Assembly (NCBI GenBank): GCA_002390525.1
Contig: DGPR01000013.1
Location: 82,629 to 96,684, forward strand
DNA length: 14,056 nt
Direction of reading: 5' to 3'
Source: Cellvibrionales bacterium UBA4435
GTDB taxonomy: Bacteria; Pseudomonadota; Gammaproteobacteria; Pseudomonadales; Porticoccaceae
Made by a program: the position numbers and the translations under genes. Below the pieces are notes generated by a model. It was given only the letters and a program-made list of their open reading frames with translations, was not told the DNA's origin and searched no databases. This document shows positions 1 to 6,266 of this stretch, piece after piece. How positions within the stretch are numbered: the first letter of the stretch is position 1; every line of letters begins with the position of its first letter.

Positions 1-1127
1 ACTGGCACAAGTGCATAGAAGCTATCATGTTTATCTGGAGCGAAAGATTTATCTGTACAGGTAGGCCTGTGAAGATATATAGAAAAATCCTCTGATAAAT
101 GATGGTTGTCAAATATATCTTCAAGTAACTCTTTGTATCTAGGACCCATCCAAATCGTATGATGAGCAACATTTTCATAGCATTTTGTTGACCCAAAAAA
201 TAATACAAATAAGCCCATCGAGTGCTTCGCATATTTATTTATTAGTCGATTATGAAGAGATATTTTTTCATTCTTTAGCAATTCTTTGGATACTTGTATT
301 GGGTCAGCATTACTTACAATATAATCAAATTCCTTGCTTTCTTCATTTGTAAAGTTGACTCTTGTAATTAATTTTTTTGATGTAGAAAAATGACTCACAT
401 CACATGAATAATTTATCTCAATGCCGTTCCTTAACATTAATTTTTCAAGTTCAAGTACAAGTTTTCCTGTCCCGCCCATACAAAAGAAAATACCCCATTT
501 TTGTTCTAGCGCATGAATAAGTGAGTATATCGAGGATGTTGTAAAAGGATTGCCTCCAACTAGGAGTGGTTGAATTGAAAATGCTTGACGTAGATTTGGG
601 TGCTTTATATGTTTAGATACAAAGGTATAAACAGAACGGTAGCCTTTCATTTTGATAATATCTGGGGCATAACGGAGCATTGTTGTTAGTCTGTGAAATG
701 GATGTCCCGCTAACTTTTCGTATCCGAGCTTAAATATTTCTTTTGATTCTTTGAGCATGTCTAAGTAGCCTGAAACATCCTCAGGAGATAATTCTTCAAT
801 TTGGCTAAGCATTTTTTCTCGATCGGATCCATAATCAAACTCTGTTTGATCGTTGAAATGGAATCTATACCAAGTGTTTAAGGGTTTGAACTCAAGATGA
901 TCTTCTAAGCTTTCATCAAATAATTCAAATAGCTCATAAAATAGATTAGGCGCTGTTATTACAGTAGGCCCAGCATCATGGAGATAGCCATTTCTTTGGA
1001 AAACTTGTGCCCTGCCCCCTAATTTATCTAGACGTTCATATATGGTTACCTTATTCCCTCTTGCTCTCAATCTGATCGCGGCAGCAATGCCACCAAAACC
1101 TCCTCCGATAATAGCAACTCTTTTCAT
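1..1127 (-). CDS. crtI: Phytoene desaturase (CrtI family), C-terminus beyond window
   Basis: FAD-dependent desaturase that introduces double bonds into phytoene, here most likely towards lycopene, the precursor of beta-carotene and retinal. I translated the minus strand from the ATG at 1127-1125 and it stays open for 375 codons to the left edge, so the gene is partial only because the window ends; the family is usually about 490-510 residues. The N-terminus has the dinucleotide-binding fold with GGGFGG at residues 8-13, followed by the E-R-LDKLGGRA stretch typical of CrtI. A GGTGKLV segment and a late SFAPDKHDSFYALVP segment match conserved CrtI blocks. Its ATG overlaps the stop of crtE as ATGA, which indicates translational coupling in one operon. 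Which desaturation product it makes cannot be read from sequence alone. Confidence 0.93.
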   Translation of the reverse strand, partial: MKRVAIIGGGFGGIAAAIRLRARGNKVTIYERLDKLGGRAQVFQRNGYLHDAGPTVITAPNLFYELFELFDESLEDHLEFKPLNTWYRFHFNDQTEFDYGSDREKMLSQIEELSPEDVSGYLDMLKESKEIFKLGYEKLAGHPFHRLTTMLRYAPDIIKMKGYRSVYTFVSKHIKHPNLRQAFSIQPLLVGGNPFTTSSIYSLIHALEQKWGIFFCMGGTGKLVLELEKLMLRNGIEINYSCDVSHFSTSKKLITRVNFTNEESKEFDYIVSNADPIQVSKELLKNEKISLHNRLINKYAKHSMGLFVLFFGSTKCYENVAHHTIWMGPRYKELLEDIFDNHHLSEDFSIYLHRPTCTDKSFAPDKHDSFYALVP

Positions 1128-2062
1128 ATCAAGTTAAGCCTTTTAATTATTTCATCTTTTAGTGACTCGATGATTGGTTGAATAATTATAGGTAATCGAT
1201 GATTATTTAACATAGCATTTTTTAATATAGCGACTATCTCTTCTTGTGACTGAATAAAATTTCTTTCAGAAATAAAATCATTAAATTTGCTTGGCTGTTT
1301 AAATACGACTTTTTTCTCTAGAGCTGATAAATTCTCAAGTATTCGAATCACCATAAAATTTGGATGACCCTTTAGAAAATCTGACGATATTTCCTGCTCA
1401 AAGCCGATTATATTTTCTATATCGTTTAAATATTGATAAGCAAAACCAAGTTCGTTTGAGATCTCTTTTAGGGCAACACATTCATCTTCTGTGAGCTCCT
1501 TGCAGCGAAACATACCCATCATAGGTAACGCGATTAATGGAGCAGTTTTATCAATAGCTATCTTTCGACACTGATCTTTAGTTAGCGTTAAATGATCTAA
1601 ACTCACGTCTAGTGATTGGCCAAATATTATCTCTTTTACTGAGCATGATAGTAGTTTTAATAGGATATTTTGATGCCACCCTTGCTCTATTTCAGTAATT
1701 TTTCTAAATGACTCTGCAATTAAGTAATCTCCCGTACAAACAGCTGCAGGTATACCGAACTCTTTCCAGAGAGACTTTTTTCCTCGCCTCATTGAGTCTT
1801 TATCACATATATCGTCATGCAAAAGGGAGGCACTATGAATCAGTTCACACACAACTGCCCATTTGATATACGTTTGACTTGAAAGCCCTAGCAAGCCACC
1901 TGAAGCAAGTGCCAAACGGGCCCTTATCCACTTTCCTTTCGACTTATTGTGATGTTTTAGCCAATCAGATATGAATGATTCTTCTATATCAAAACTTCTT
2001 GCAAATTCCTCTTTTACAAGATGAAGACATTCATCTGCCTCTGGAGGCATATAATATTTCAT
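1124..2062 (-). CDS. crtE: Polyprenyl diphosphate synthase, likely GGPP synthase (CrtE type)
   Basis: All-helical isoprenyl diphosphate synthase expected to supply geranylgeranyl diphosphate for carotenoid and retinal synthesis, given that crtI follows with an ATGA overlap. The first aspartate-rich motif is intact (DDICD at residues 83-87 counted from the chosen start, followed by RRG), and a GKWIRARL stretch matches the isopentenyl diphosphate-binding region. The second motif, normally DDxxD, reads NDIEN (about 213-217), so two of three aspartates are replaced. The open frame extends upstream to a TTG at 2101, but that TTG lies in the loop and stem of a terminator hairpin, so it is unlikely to be the start. 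I chose the ATG at 2062, with GAGAGG a few bases upstream (312 residues); ATGs at 2074 and 2050 are alternatives. Fold is certain; product chain length is inferred. Confidence 0.85.
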   Translation of the reverse strand: MKYYMPPEADECLHLVKEEFARSFDIEESFISDWLKHHNKSKGKWIRARLALASGGLLGLSSQTYIKWAVVCELIHSASLLHDDICDKDSMRRGKKSLWKEFGIPAAVCTGDYLIAESFRKITEIEQGWHQNILLKLLSCSVKEIIFGQSLDVSLDHLTLTKDQCRKIAIDKTAPLIALPMMGMFRCKELTEDECVALKEISNELGFAYQYLNDIENIIGFEQEISSDFLKGHPNFMVIRILENLSALEKKVVFKQPSKFNDFISERNFIQSQEEIVAILKNAMLNNHRLPIIIQPIIESLKDEIIKRLNLI

Positions 2063-2086
2063 AGGCCCTCTCATATATCTCAGTAT

Positions 2087-2117
2087 AAAAAAACGCGCCA
2101 ATAAGGCGCGTTTTTTC
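2087..2117 (-). terminator. Rho-independent terminator after second rhodopsin, in front of crtE
   Basis: CGCGCC (2094-2099) and GGCGCG (2105-2110) pair perfectly around a 5-nt loop, flanked by six A and six T that extend the stem. On the minus strand the stem is followed by seven T, the standard intrinsic terminator form. It begins about 20 nt past the rhodopsin stop and ends about 25 nt before the likely crtE start, so it would cut or attenuate transcription into the carotenoid genes. The symmetry would also allow function on the plus strand. Confidence 0.9.
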
Positions 2118-2135
2118 TTGTATTTTTTCTACTAC

Positions 2136-2879
2136 TTAAGCGCCAGCATCAGATTTACGTTGAGCAATCATATAGATCATAACACCGAAACCTGCTTTAG
2201 CAACAATATCTGCAATTGTATAACCCACTTGAACAGCAGCATTAATTTTACCAAGCTCTAAGGCACCTATGCCAAGCATTGGTAGAATAAAGACTATTGG
2301 GTAGAAGCACCAAGAAAGTATAGTTAAAGTTCTTGCATTAGCTACCAATCCTCTAACACTAGTGGGTTGAGAGTTTATTGAGGCACCTAAACCTATAATC
2401 AATTCTTTTACAATGTAAAAAAATGGGATCATTGCAGCAGTCCACCACAACCAACGCTCCTCTCCAGTAGCGGCAACTTCGCCTGGGTAACCTAGAACAA
2501 CCATTAATGCTGAAGCGACTGCTAGCTTGATGCCTTTTGAATAAGTATCTTTCTTACTCAATCTCATCACAAGGACAAGTTCTAGTAAAAGCAGTGGCAC
2601 AGTTAGTAACCAGTCAACATAACGATATGCATCGTTGAATGCTGAGCCAGTAGCAATCACTGTTCCATCTTTAAGGGTATATGCATGCTCAAAGCTTTCA
2701 AACATTCTGACATAATGATAGAAGGCAATTAGGCATACTAAGCCTGATAGCGTAAGTGCTGTTTTATATGCTGGAGCAACTTGGCTACGCTGAGCAAACA
2801 TAAATACTGTAGCTGCTCCAAATGTTGCAATAGCAAAGGACAATGAATTAAAGACGAGATTGTAATCACTTAATTCCAT
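2136..2879 (-). CDS. Light-driven proton pump rhodopsin, green-type tuning (Leu)
   Basis: Seven-helix retinal protein of 247 residues in the inner membrane, predicted to export protons in light. The helix C block RYVDWLLTVPLLLLE gives Asp89 (Schiff-base counterion), Thr93 and Glu100 (proton donor), the DTE set of proteobacterial proton pumps. His55 in helix B matches the counterion-partner histidine. Lys228 in the IADIVAKAGFG segment is the retinal-binding lysine. The tuning position is Leu97, typical of green absorption. It is clearly diverged from the neighbouring proteorhodopsin and could belong to a xanthorhodopsin-like group, but the residue equivalent to the antenna-pocket glycine (bacteriorhodopsin Trp138) is Trp146. 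There is no obvious cleavable signal peptide. The ATG follows a good ribosome site (AAGGGGAG, 6 nt spacing). It has its own terminator downstream. Confidence 0.95.
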   Translation of the reverse strand: MELSDYNLVFNSLSFAIATFGAATVFMFAQRSQVAPAYKTALTLSGLVCLIAFYHYVRMFESFEHAYTLKDGTVIATGSAFNDAYRYVDWLLTVPLLLLELVLVMRLSKKDTYSKGIKLAVASALMVVLGYPGEVAATGEERWLWWTAAMIPFFYIVKELIIGLGASINSQPTSVRGLVANARTLTILSWCFYPIVFILPMLGIGALELGKINAAVQVGYTIADIVAKAGFGVMIYMIAQRKSDAGA

Positions 2880-2953
2880 TCTTTTCTCCCCTTAAAAAAC
2901 TATAATTTTTTACAGCACCCTCTTAAATACACATTACGAAAAATTGAGAAGAT

Positions 2954-2959
2954 ATTATA
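2954..2959 (-). promoter_or_regulatory. Candidate -10 element for second rhodopsin
   Basis: A perfect TATAAT on the minus strand overlaps the T-tract of the preceding terminator, about 75 nt upstream of the rhodopsin start. The best -35 at suitable spacing (TTTAGT, 18 bp) matches only half of the consensus, so this is weak. A separate promoter is expected here because a terminator closes the upstream gene. Confidence 0.25.
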
Positions 2960-3004
2960 AAAAATTGGCGTTACAGGACTAAATATATCGCCCTATAACG
3001 CCAA
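2959..3004 (-). terminator. Rho-independent terminator after proteorhodopsin
   Basis: TTGGCGTTA (2965-2973) pairs with TAACGCCAA (2996-3004), and after one mismatch AGG pairs with CCT, leaving a loop of about 14 nt. On the minus strand the stem is followed by six T. It lies about 30 nt past the proteorhodopsin stop codon, so this gene is probably made as its own transcript. Confidence 0.85.
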
Positions 3005-3035
3005 ACTTGCTACTTGATATTCGAACTACAGGTTA

Positions 3036-3731
3036 TTAAGCCTTAGACGAAGATGTAGCTGCTACCCAAATAACAACACCGAATGCAATCTTGTTAACGA
3101 AGTCTGCAAGGTTGTATACAAGGTTGAGGTTAGATGCAGCATCACCACCTGCACCAGCACCTACGATATAACCTATGGGATAGATTGACCACCCAACAGT
3201 TACAATTAAACGCAGTGCATTGAAGGCAGTTTTACTTGCTTCAGTACCTTGGGCTGCGCTGATTTGACTAGCTTCACCAACGAAGATTTCGTAGATGATG
3301 TATATCCAACCAGCCATACCAATTGCGAATGCTGGCCAATAGGACATAGCTCCAACTTCACCGAGATATCCGCCAACTAGCATCACAACGGATGCAATTA
3401 ACAGCTTCCAGAATAAAGCAGCACGAACTACAGCTATAGCAGAAAGAATCAAGAAAAACTCGACAATCTGCAGTGGTACAGTTAACAACCAATCGACATA
3501 GCGGAAGACTGTCGGGCTTGCACCTGTTGATACCCAAACCCCTCGCATGTAGAAATAGTGAATCGCTGCAATACCAGTTACCATCGCCGCAACGGTTAAA
3601 GATGTTTTCCACTTGCCTTCTGCGCGATCGCGTTCAACAGTGAAAAAGTAAGTTGCCGCAACCATTGCTGCGGATATAATCCAGAAACTGACTCCTGTAT
3701 AATCACTAGGATTTAAACCTGTCGTTTCCAT
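3036..3731 (-). CDS. Proteorhodopsin, light-driven proton pump, blue-type tuning (Gln)
   Basis: Canonical proteorhodopsin of 231 residues, seven membrane helices, inner membrane. The RYVDWLLTVPLQIVE block gives Asp80 (counterion), Thr84, Gln88 (tuning) and Glu91 (proton donor); Lys214 in NLADFVNKIAFG binds retinal and His58 pairs with the counterion. These numbers are exactly 17 lower than the well-known SAR86 green proteorhodopsin (97, 101, 105, 108, 231, 75), whose leader peptide is about that length, so this protein seems to lack a cleaved leader. Gln at position 105 equivalent is the established blue-absorbing state. The antenna-pocket position is Phe135, so no carotenoid fenestration is expected. 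The start is supported by AGGAG six bases before ATG. It is followed by a terminator and lies first in the rhodopsin block. Confidence 0.97.
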   Translation of the reverse strand: METTGLNPSDYTGVSFWIISAAMVAATYFFTVERDRAEGKWKTSLTVAAMVTGIAAIHYFYMRGVWVSTGASPTVFRYVDWLLTVPLQIVEFFLILSAIAVVRAALFWKLLIASVVMLVGGYLGEVGAMSYWPAFAIGMAGWIYIIYEIFVGEASQISAAQGTEASKTAFNALRLIVTVGWSIYPIGYIVGAGAGGDAASNLNLVYNLADFVNKIAFGVVIWVAATSSSKA

Positions 3732-3767
3732 GTTTCTCTCCTTTTACTTTTATTAAGTTTTATTTTC

Positions 3768-3795
3768 ACATTAATGTAAATATTAAAGCTTGCAA
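3768..3795 (-). promoter_or_regulatory. Candidate proteorhodopsin promoter
   Basis: On the minus strand TTGCAA (3795-3790) and TAATGT (3773-3768) are separated by 16 bp, each matching four of six consensus bases. This gives a leader of roughly 30 nt ending in a good ribosome site. The -10 overlaps ACATTAATGT, a 10-bp perfect palindrome (3768-3777) that extends to 16 bp with one mismatched pair, so a repressor could bind here. Weak matches; inference only. Confidence 0.3.
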
Positions 3796-4024
3796 GTCTT
3801 AACGCCTGCTTCAAATTACTACTTAAATGAGCCTTTCTTTGCAAGACAAATTGTTTGCCTAAAGGAAGCACCTGTCTAATTTGAACAATGAAGACCTTTT
3901 AGTCAATAGATTTTTGCTAAAAAACTAATATAAAATTACATATAATTGATATTTAATGAAATTAAATACCTGTTTATTATTGAATCTTCAGGGCTGCAGG
4001 CCAGACACACCAGTTAATTTTAAT

Positions 4025-4043
4025 AAAAGATAGTAATCATTAT
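4025..4043 (+). promoter_or_regulatory. Fur-box-like sequence
   Basis: By hand alignment 14 of 19 bases match the classical Fur consensus, including the unbroken ten bases TAATCATTATC-type right half. It sits about 120 bp upstream of pyrE and about 300 bp upstream of proteorhodopsin, so the regulated gene is not clear. AT-rich sequence raises the chance of a random match. Confidence 0.25.
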
Positions 4044-4080
4044 CATCTAAAATAAAGAATTTACTTAAATTATGAACTTC

Positions 4081-4098
4081 ATCTATGTATACATAGAT
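4081..4098. promoter_or_regulatory. Perfect 18-bp palindrome upstream of pyrE, possible operator
   Basis: ATCTATGTATACATAGAT reads identically on both strands, with no mismatch and no spacer. It ends 63 bp before the pyrE ATG. A dimeric repressor site is the simplest reading; no T-tract follows, so a terminator is unlikely. Confidence 0.4.
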
Positions 4099-4161
4099 AA
4101 AACTAGCCTATTCTGGCAATATTAAGTATGTAAATTTTTTAATTCTTGTTCTGGAGTAGTG

Positions 4162-4842
4162 ATGTCATTTAATAGCTTCCCTGATAAAAAACTTATAGCA
4201 TCCTTGAGCGCTAAAATGTTAATAGAGATTGGGGCAATCAATTTTAGGCCAAGTGATCCTTATATTCTGACATCTGGAAAAGCAAGTCCAGTCTATATCG
4301 ACTGTAGAAAGATAATATCCTACCCTAGAGTTAGGTCGGCTCTTATGGATTTTGGAGCTTCCGTGGTGCTGAGAGATATTGGCTTTGAGTCTATAGATGC
4401 TATAGCTGGTGGAGAAACAGCTGGTATACCCTTTGCTGCTTGGCTTTCAGAAAGGCTTTCTCTGCCAATGCAGTATGTAAGAAAGAAACCAAAAGGATTT
4501 GGTAAGGATGCGCAAATAGAAGGTCATATCACAGAAGGGTCCAAGGTTCTCTTAGTCGAGGATTTAACTACAGATGGAGGTAGTAAAATTAAGTTTTGTA
4601 ATGCTCTTCGAGAGGCCGGTGCAGAAGTTACCGATACCTTTGTCCTCTTTTTTTACGATATTTTTCCTGACACAAAAAAAATACTTGCTAAAAATGATAT
4701 AAGGTTACATTTCCTTACGACATGGAAAGATGTTTTATCTGTATGCAGAGATACTAGTTATATAGACGAGTCATCAATTCTGACGATTGAAGAGTACTTA
4801 AACGATCCGAATGGATGGTCTGAAATGAATGGAGGCAAATAA
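4162..4842 (+). CDS. pyrE: Orotate phosphoribosyltransferase
   Basis: Cytoplasmic enzyme of de novo pyrimidine synthesis that joins orotate to PRPP, giving orotidine 5'-phosphate. The PRPP-binding signature [14 protein letters not shown] is at residues 129-142, and the [11 protein letters not shown] stretch (105-115) provides the mobile-loop lysines. [13 protein letters not shown] (37-49) matches the N-terminal orotate-side block. At 226 residues it is slightly longer than the E. coli enzyme (213) and ends with a YLNDPNGWS tail like that seen in alphaproteobacterial-type PyrE. A GTG at 4159 is in frame, but GGAG at 4153-4156 is well spaced only for the ATG at 4162, which I chose. The gene stands alone, divergent from the rhodopsins, with bioA 93 nt downstream. 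Confidence 0.95.
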   Translation: MSFNSFPDKKLIASLSAKMLIEIGAINFRPSDPYILTSGKASPVYIDCRKIISYPRVRSALMDFGASVVLRDIGFESIDAIAGGETAGIPFAAWLSERLSLPMQYVRKKPKGFGKDAQIEGHITEGSKVLLVEDLTTDGGSKIKFCNALREAGAEVTDTFVLFFYDIFPDTKKILAKNDIRLHFLTTWKDVLSVCRDTSYIDESSILTIEEYLNDPNGWSEMNGGK

Positions 4843-4871
4843 ATACCTTAGAGTGCCTTAAGAAATTTTTA

Positions 4872-4901
4872 TTGATATTATTAATTTTATTTACTTATCT
4901 T
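4872..4901 (+). promoter_or_regulatory. Candidate bioA promoter
   Basis: TTGATA (4872-4877, five of six consensus bases) and TATCTT (4896-4901, four of six) are 18 bp apart. The start of transcription would fall near 4908, leaving a leader of about 28 nt. No palindrome resembling the BirA operator was found around it. Confidence 0.4.
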
Positions 4902-4935
4902 TTTCTACAAACATTCGTCCAAACTAGTGCTAACT

Positions 4936-6231
4936 ATGACAAAGCCTTTAACACCAGAGCAGGTTGCTATTATTGATAAGAATCATATATGGCATCCCTA
5001 CTCTTCTTTAACAAAACCTATACCAGCATACCAGGTCGTGAGTGCCTCTGGAGTCCGATTAAAATTATCTGATGGCACAGAATTGATAGACGGCATGTCT
5101 TCATGGTGGTCAGCTATCCATGGTTATAACCATCCTGCGTTAAATAAAGCTTTGATAGATCAGATAGGCAAGGTTTCTCATGTCATGTTTGGAGGTATTA
5201 CGCATGAGCCTGCCGCTACTCTTTGTAAGACTTTAGTTGACATTACTCCTGATGGTCTAGATAAGGTGTTTCTGTCAGATTCTGGATCAGTGAGTGTAGA
5301 GGTGGCTCTTAAGATGGCCCTACAATTTTGGTCATCTCAAGAGCGTTTTGAGAAGTCTCGGTTTCTCAGCTTTAAAAAGGGGTATCACGGCGATACATTA
5401 GGAGCTATGTCTGTCTGTGATCCAGTAAATGGAATGCATTCCCTTTTTAACCATACTCTTGATAAGCAAATTTTTGCAGAAGCACCTATTTGTGGTTTCC
5501 ATGATGCCTGGGAAGATAGATATATATATGACGTTAAATCGAAATTAGAAGCAAACTCCCAAAATATAGCAGCTGTAATTATTGAGCCAGTAATGCAGGG
5601 TGCCGGAGGGTTAAATTTTTATTCTCCATTTTATATGCAGGAAATTCGAAAACTGTGTGACAGTTATGATGTTTTGTTGATTGCAGATGAAATTGCTACA
5701 GGCTTCGGTCGCACAGGCAAGTTATTTGCATGCGAGTGGTCAGATACAAGTCCCGATATCTTATGCCTTGGCAAGGCATTAACAGGAGGCTACATGACTC
5801 TAGCAGCAACACTTTGTACGAGCAAGATAAGTAACACTATATGCTCAGGAGGTTCAGGTGTTTTTATGCATGGACCCACCTATATGGGAAATCCTCTAGC
5901 TTGCTCTGTTGCCAATGCTAGTATCGACTTACTTTTAGATACTGATTGGCAGACAACCATTAAAAGAATCAACACCCAGTTAAAAGATCAGCTTTCAGGT
6001 CTAGACGAGCATCGTAGTGTAAAAGATGTCAGATGTTTGGGGGCGATTGGCGTTGTTGAGATGTTTGAAAAAATTGATGTTGGTAAAATACAAAAAGAGT
6101 TCGTTTCCGAGGGTATATGGATAAGGCCTTTTGATAAAAGAATATATTTAATGCCTCCTTATAATATCTCGTCTGAGGATCTAAAAAAATTAACCAATGG
6201 AATTATAAAAGTCATCAATAGACTTTACTAA
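4936..6231 (+). CDS. bioA: Adenosylmethionine-8-amino-7-oxononanoate aminotransferase
   Basis: PLP-dependent class III aminotransferase that makes 7,8-diaminopelargonate from KAPA in biotin synthesis, using S-adenosylmethionine as amino donor. The opening WHPYSS (19-24), DGMSSWWSAIHGYNHP (52-67) and SHVMFGGITHEPA are near-identical to well-known BioA blocks and separate it from other class III aminotransferases. PLP contacts are visible: GS at 117-118, Tyr150, Asp251 in the ADEIATGFGRTG motif, and Lys280 in LCLGKALTGGYM as the Schiff-base lysine. Length 431 is normal. A GTG at 4927 is in frame; the ATG at 4936 is preferred, though neither has a clear ribosome site. No other biotin genes are nearby. 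It ends 35 nt from the convergent trpS. Confidence 0.96.
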   Translation: MTKPLTPEQVAIIDKNHIWHPYSSLTKPIPAYQVVSASGVRLKLSDGTELIDGMSSWWSAIHGYNHPALNKALIDQIGKVSHVMFGGITHEPAATLCKTLVDITPDGLDKVFLSDSGSVSVEVALKMALQFWSSQERFEKSRFLSFKKGYHGDTLGAMSVCDPVNGMHSLFNHTLDKQIFAEAPICGFHDAWEDRYIYDVKSKLEANSQNIAAVIIEPVMQGAGGLNFYSPFYMQEIRKLCDSYDVLLIADEIATGFGRTGKLFACEWSDTSPDILCLGKALTGGYMTLAATLCTSKISNTICSGGSGVFMHGPTYMGNPLACSVANASIDLLLDTDWQTTIKRINTQLKDQLSGLDEHRSVKDVRCLGAIGVVEMFEKIDVGKIQKEFVSEGIWIRPFDKRIYLMPPYNISSEDLKKLTNGIIKVINRLY

Positions 6232-6266
6232 CTAGTTTTCCGAGCTCGAAACTATTGGCAATCCCT

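Larger units (their letters stand above)
3732..4161. other. Gene-free divergent spacer between proteorhodopsin and pyrE
   Basis: I found no plausible coding sequence here on either strand. It should carry the promoters of proteorhodopsin (minus) and pyrE (plus). It contains a short near-palindrome next to the proteorhodopsin promoter candidate, a TATAAT at 3941-3946 without a good -35, a Fur-like sequence at 4025-4043, a small GC-rich patch (about 3990-4010, around CTGCAG) of unknown meaning, and a perfect 18-bp palindrome at 4081-4098. A possible hairpin (CCTTT/AAAGG arms with an inner GCAA/TTGC pairing, about 3833-3866) lies upstream of the proteorhodopsin promoter candidate. Confidence 0.6.

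Noticed and set aside
2063..2101. TTG start for crtE adding 13 residues
   Set aside because: The TTG and following codons are the loop and arm of a terminator hairpin and have no ribosome site; later ATGs fit the family better.
2136..2879. Sodium or chloride pump for the second rhodopsin
   Set aside because: The helix C triad is Asp-Thr-Glu, the proton-pump set, not the NDQ or NTQ/TSA sets of sodium and chloride pumps.
3358..3612. 84-codon minus-strand frame inside proteorhodopsin, and similar frames inside trpS, uppP, hemH and cysM
   Set aside because: All lie within strong, conserved genes in other frames and have no family resemblance, so they are chance open frames.
4159..4161. GTG start for pyrE
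   Set aside because: Only two bases separate it from the GGAG ribosome site, while the next codon, ATG, has normal spacing.
4902..4935. BirA operator in front of bioA
   Set aside because: Only a half-site-like ACAAAC is present; the second arm at the required spacing is missing.
6233..6254. Hairpin between convergent bioA and trpS as a shared terminator
   Set aside because: A stem can be drawn (TAGTTTTC with GAAACTA, bulged, around CGAGCTC), but no T-tract follows on either strand.
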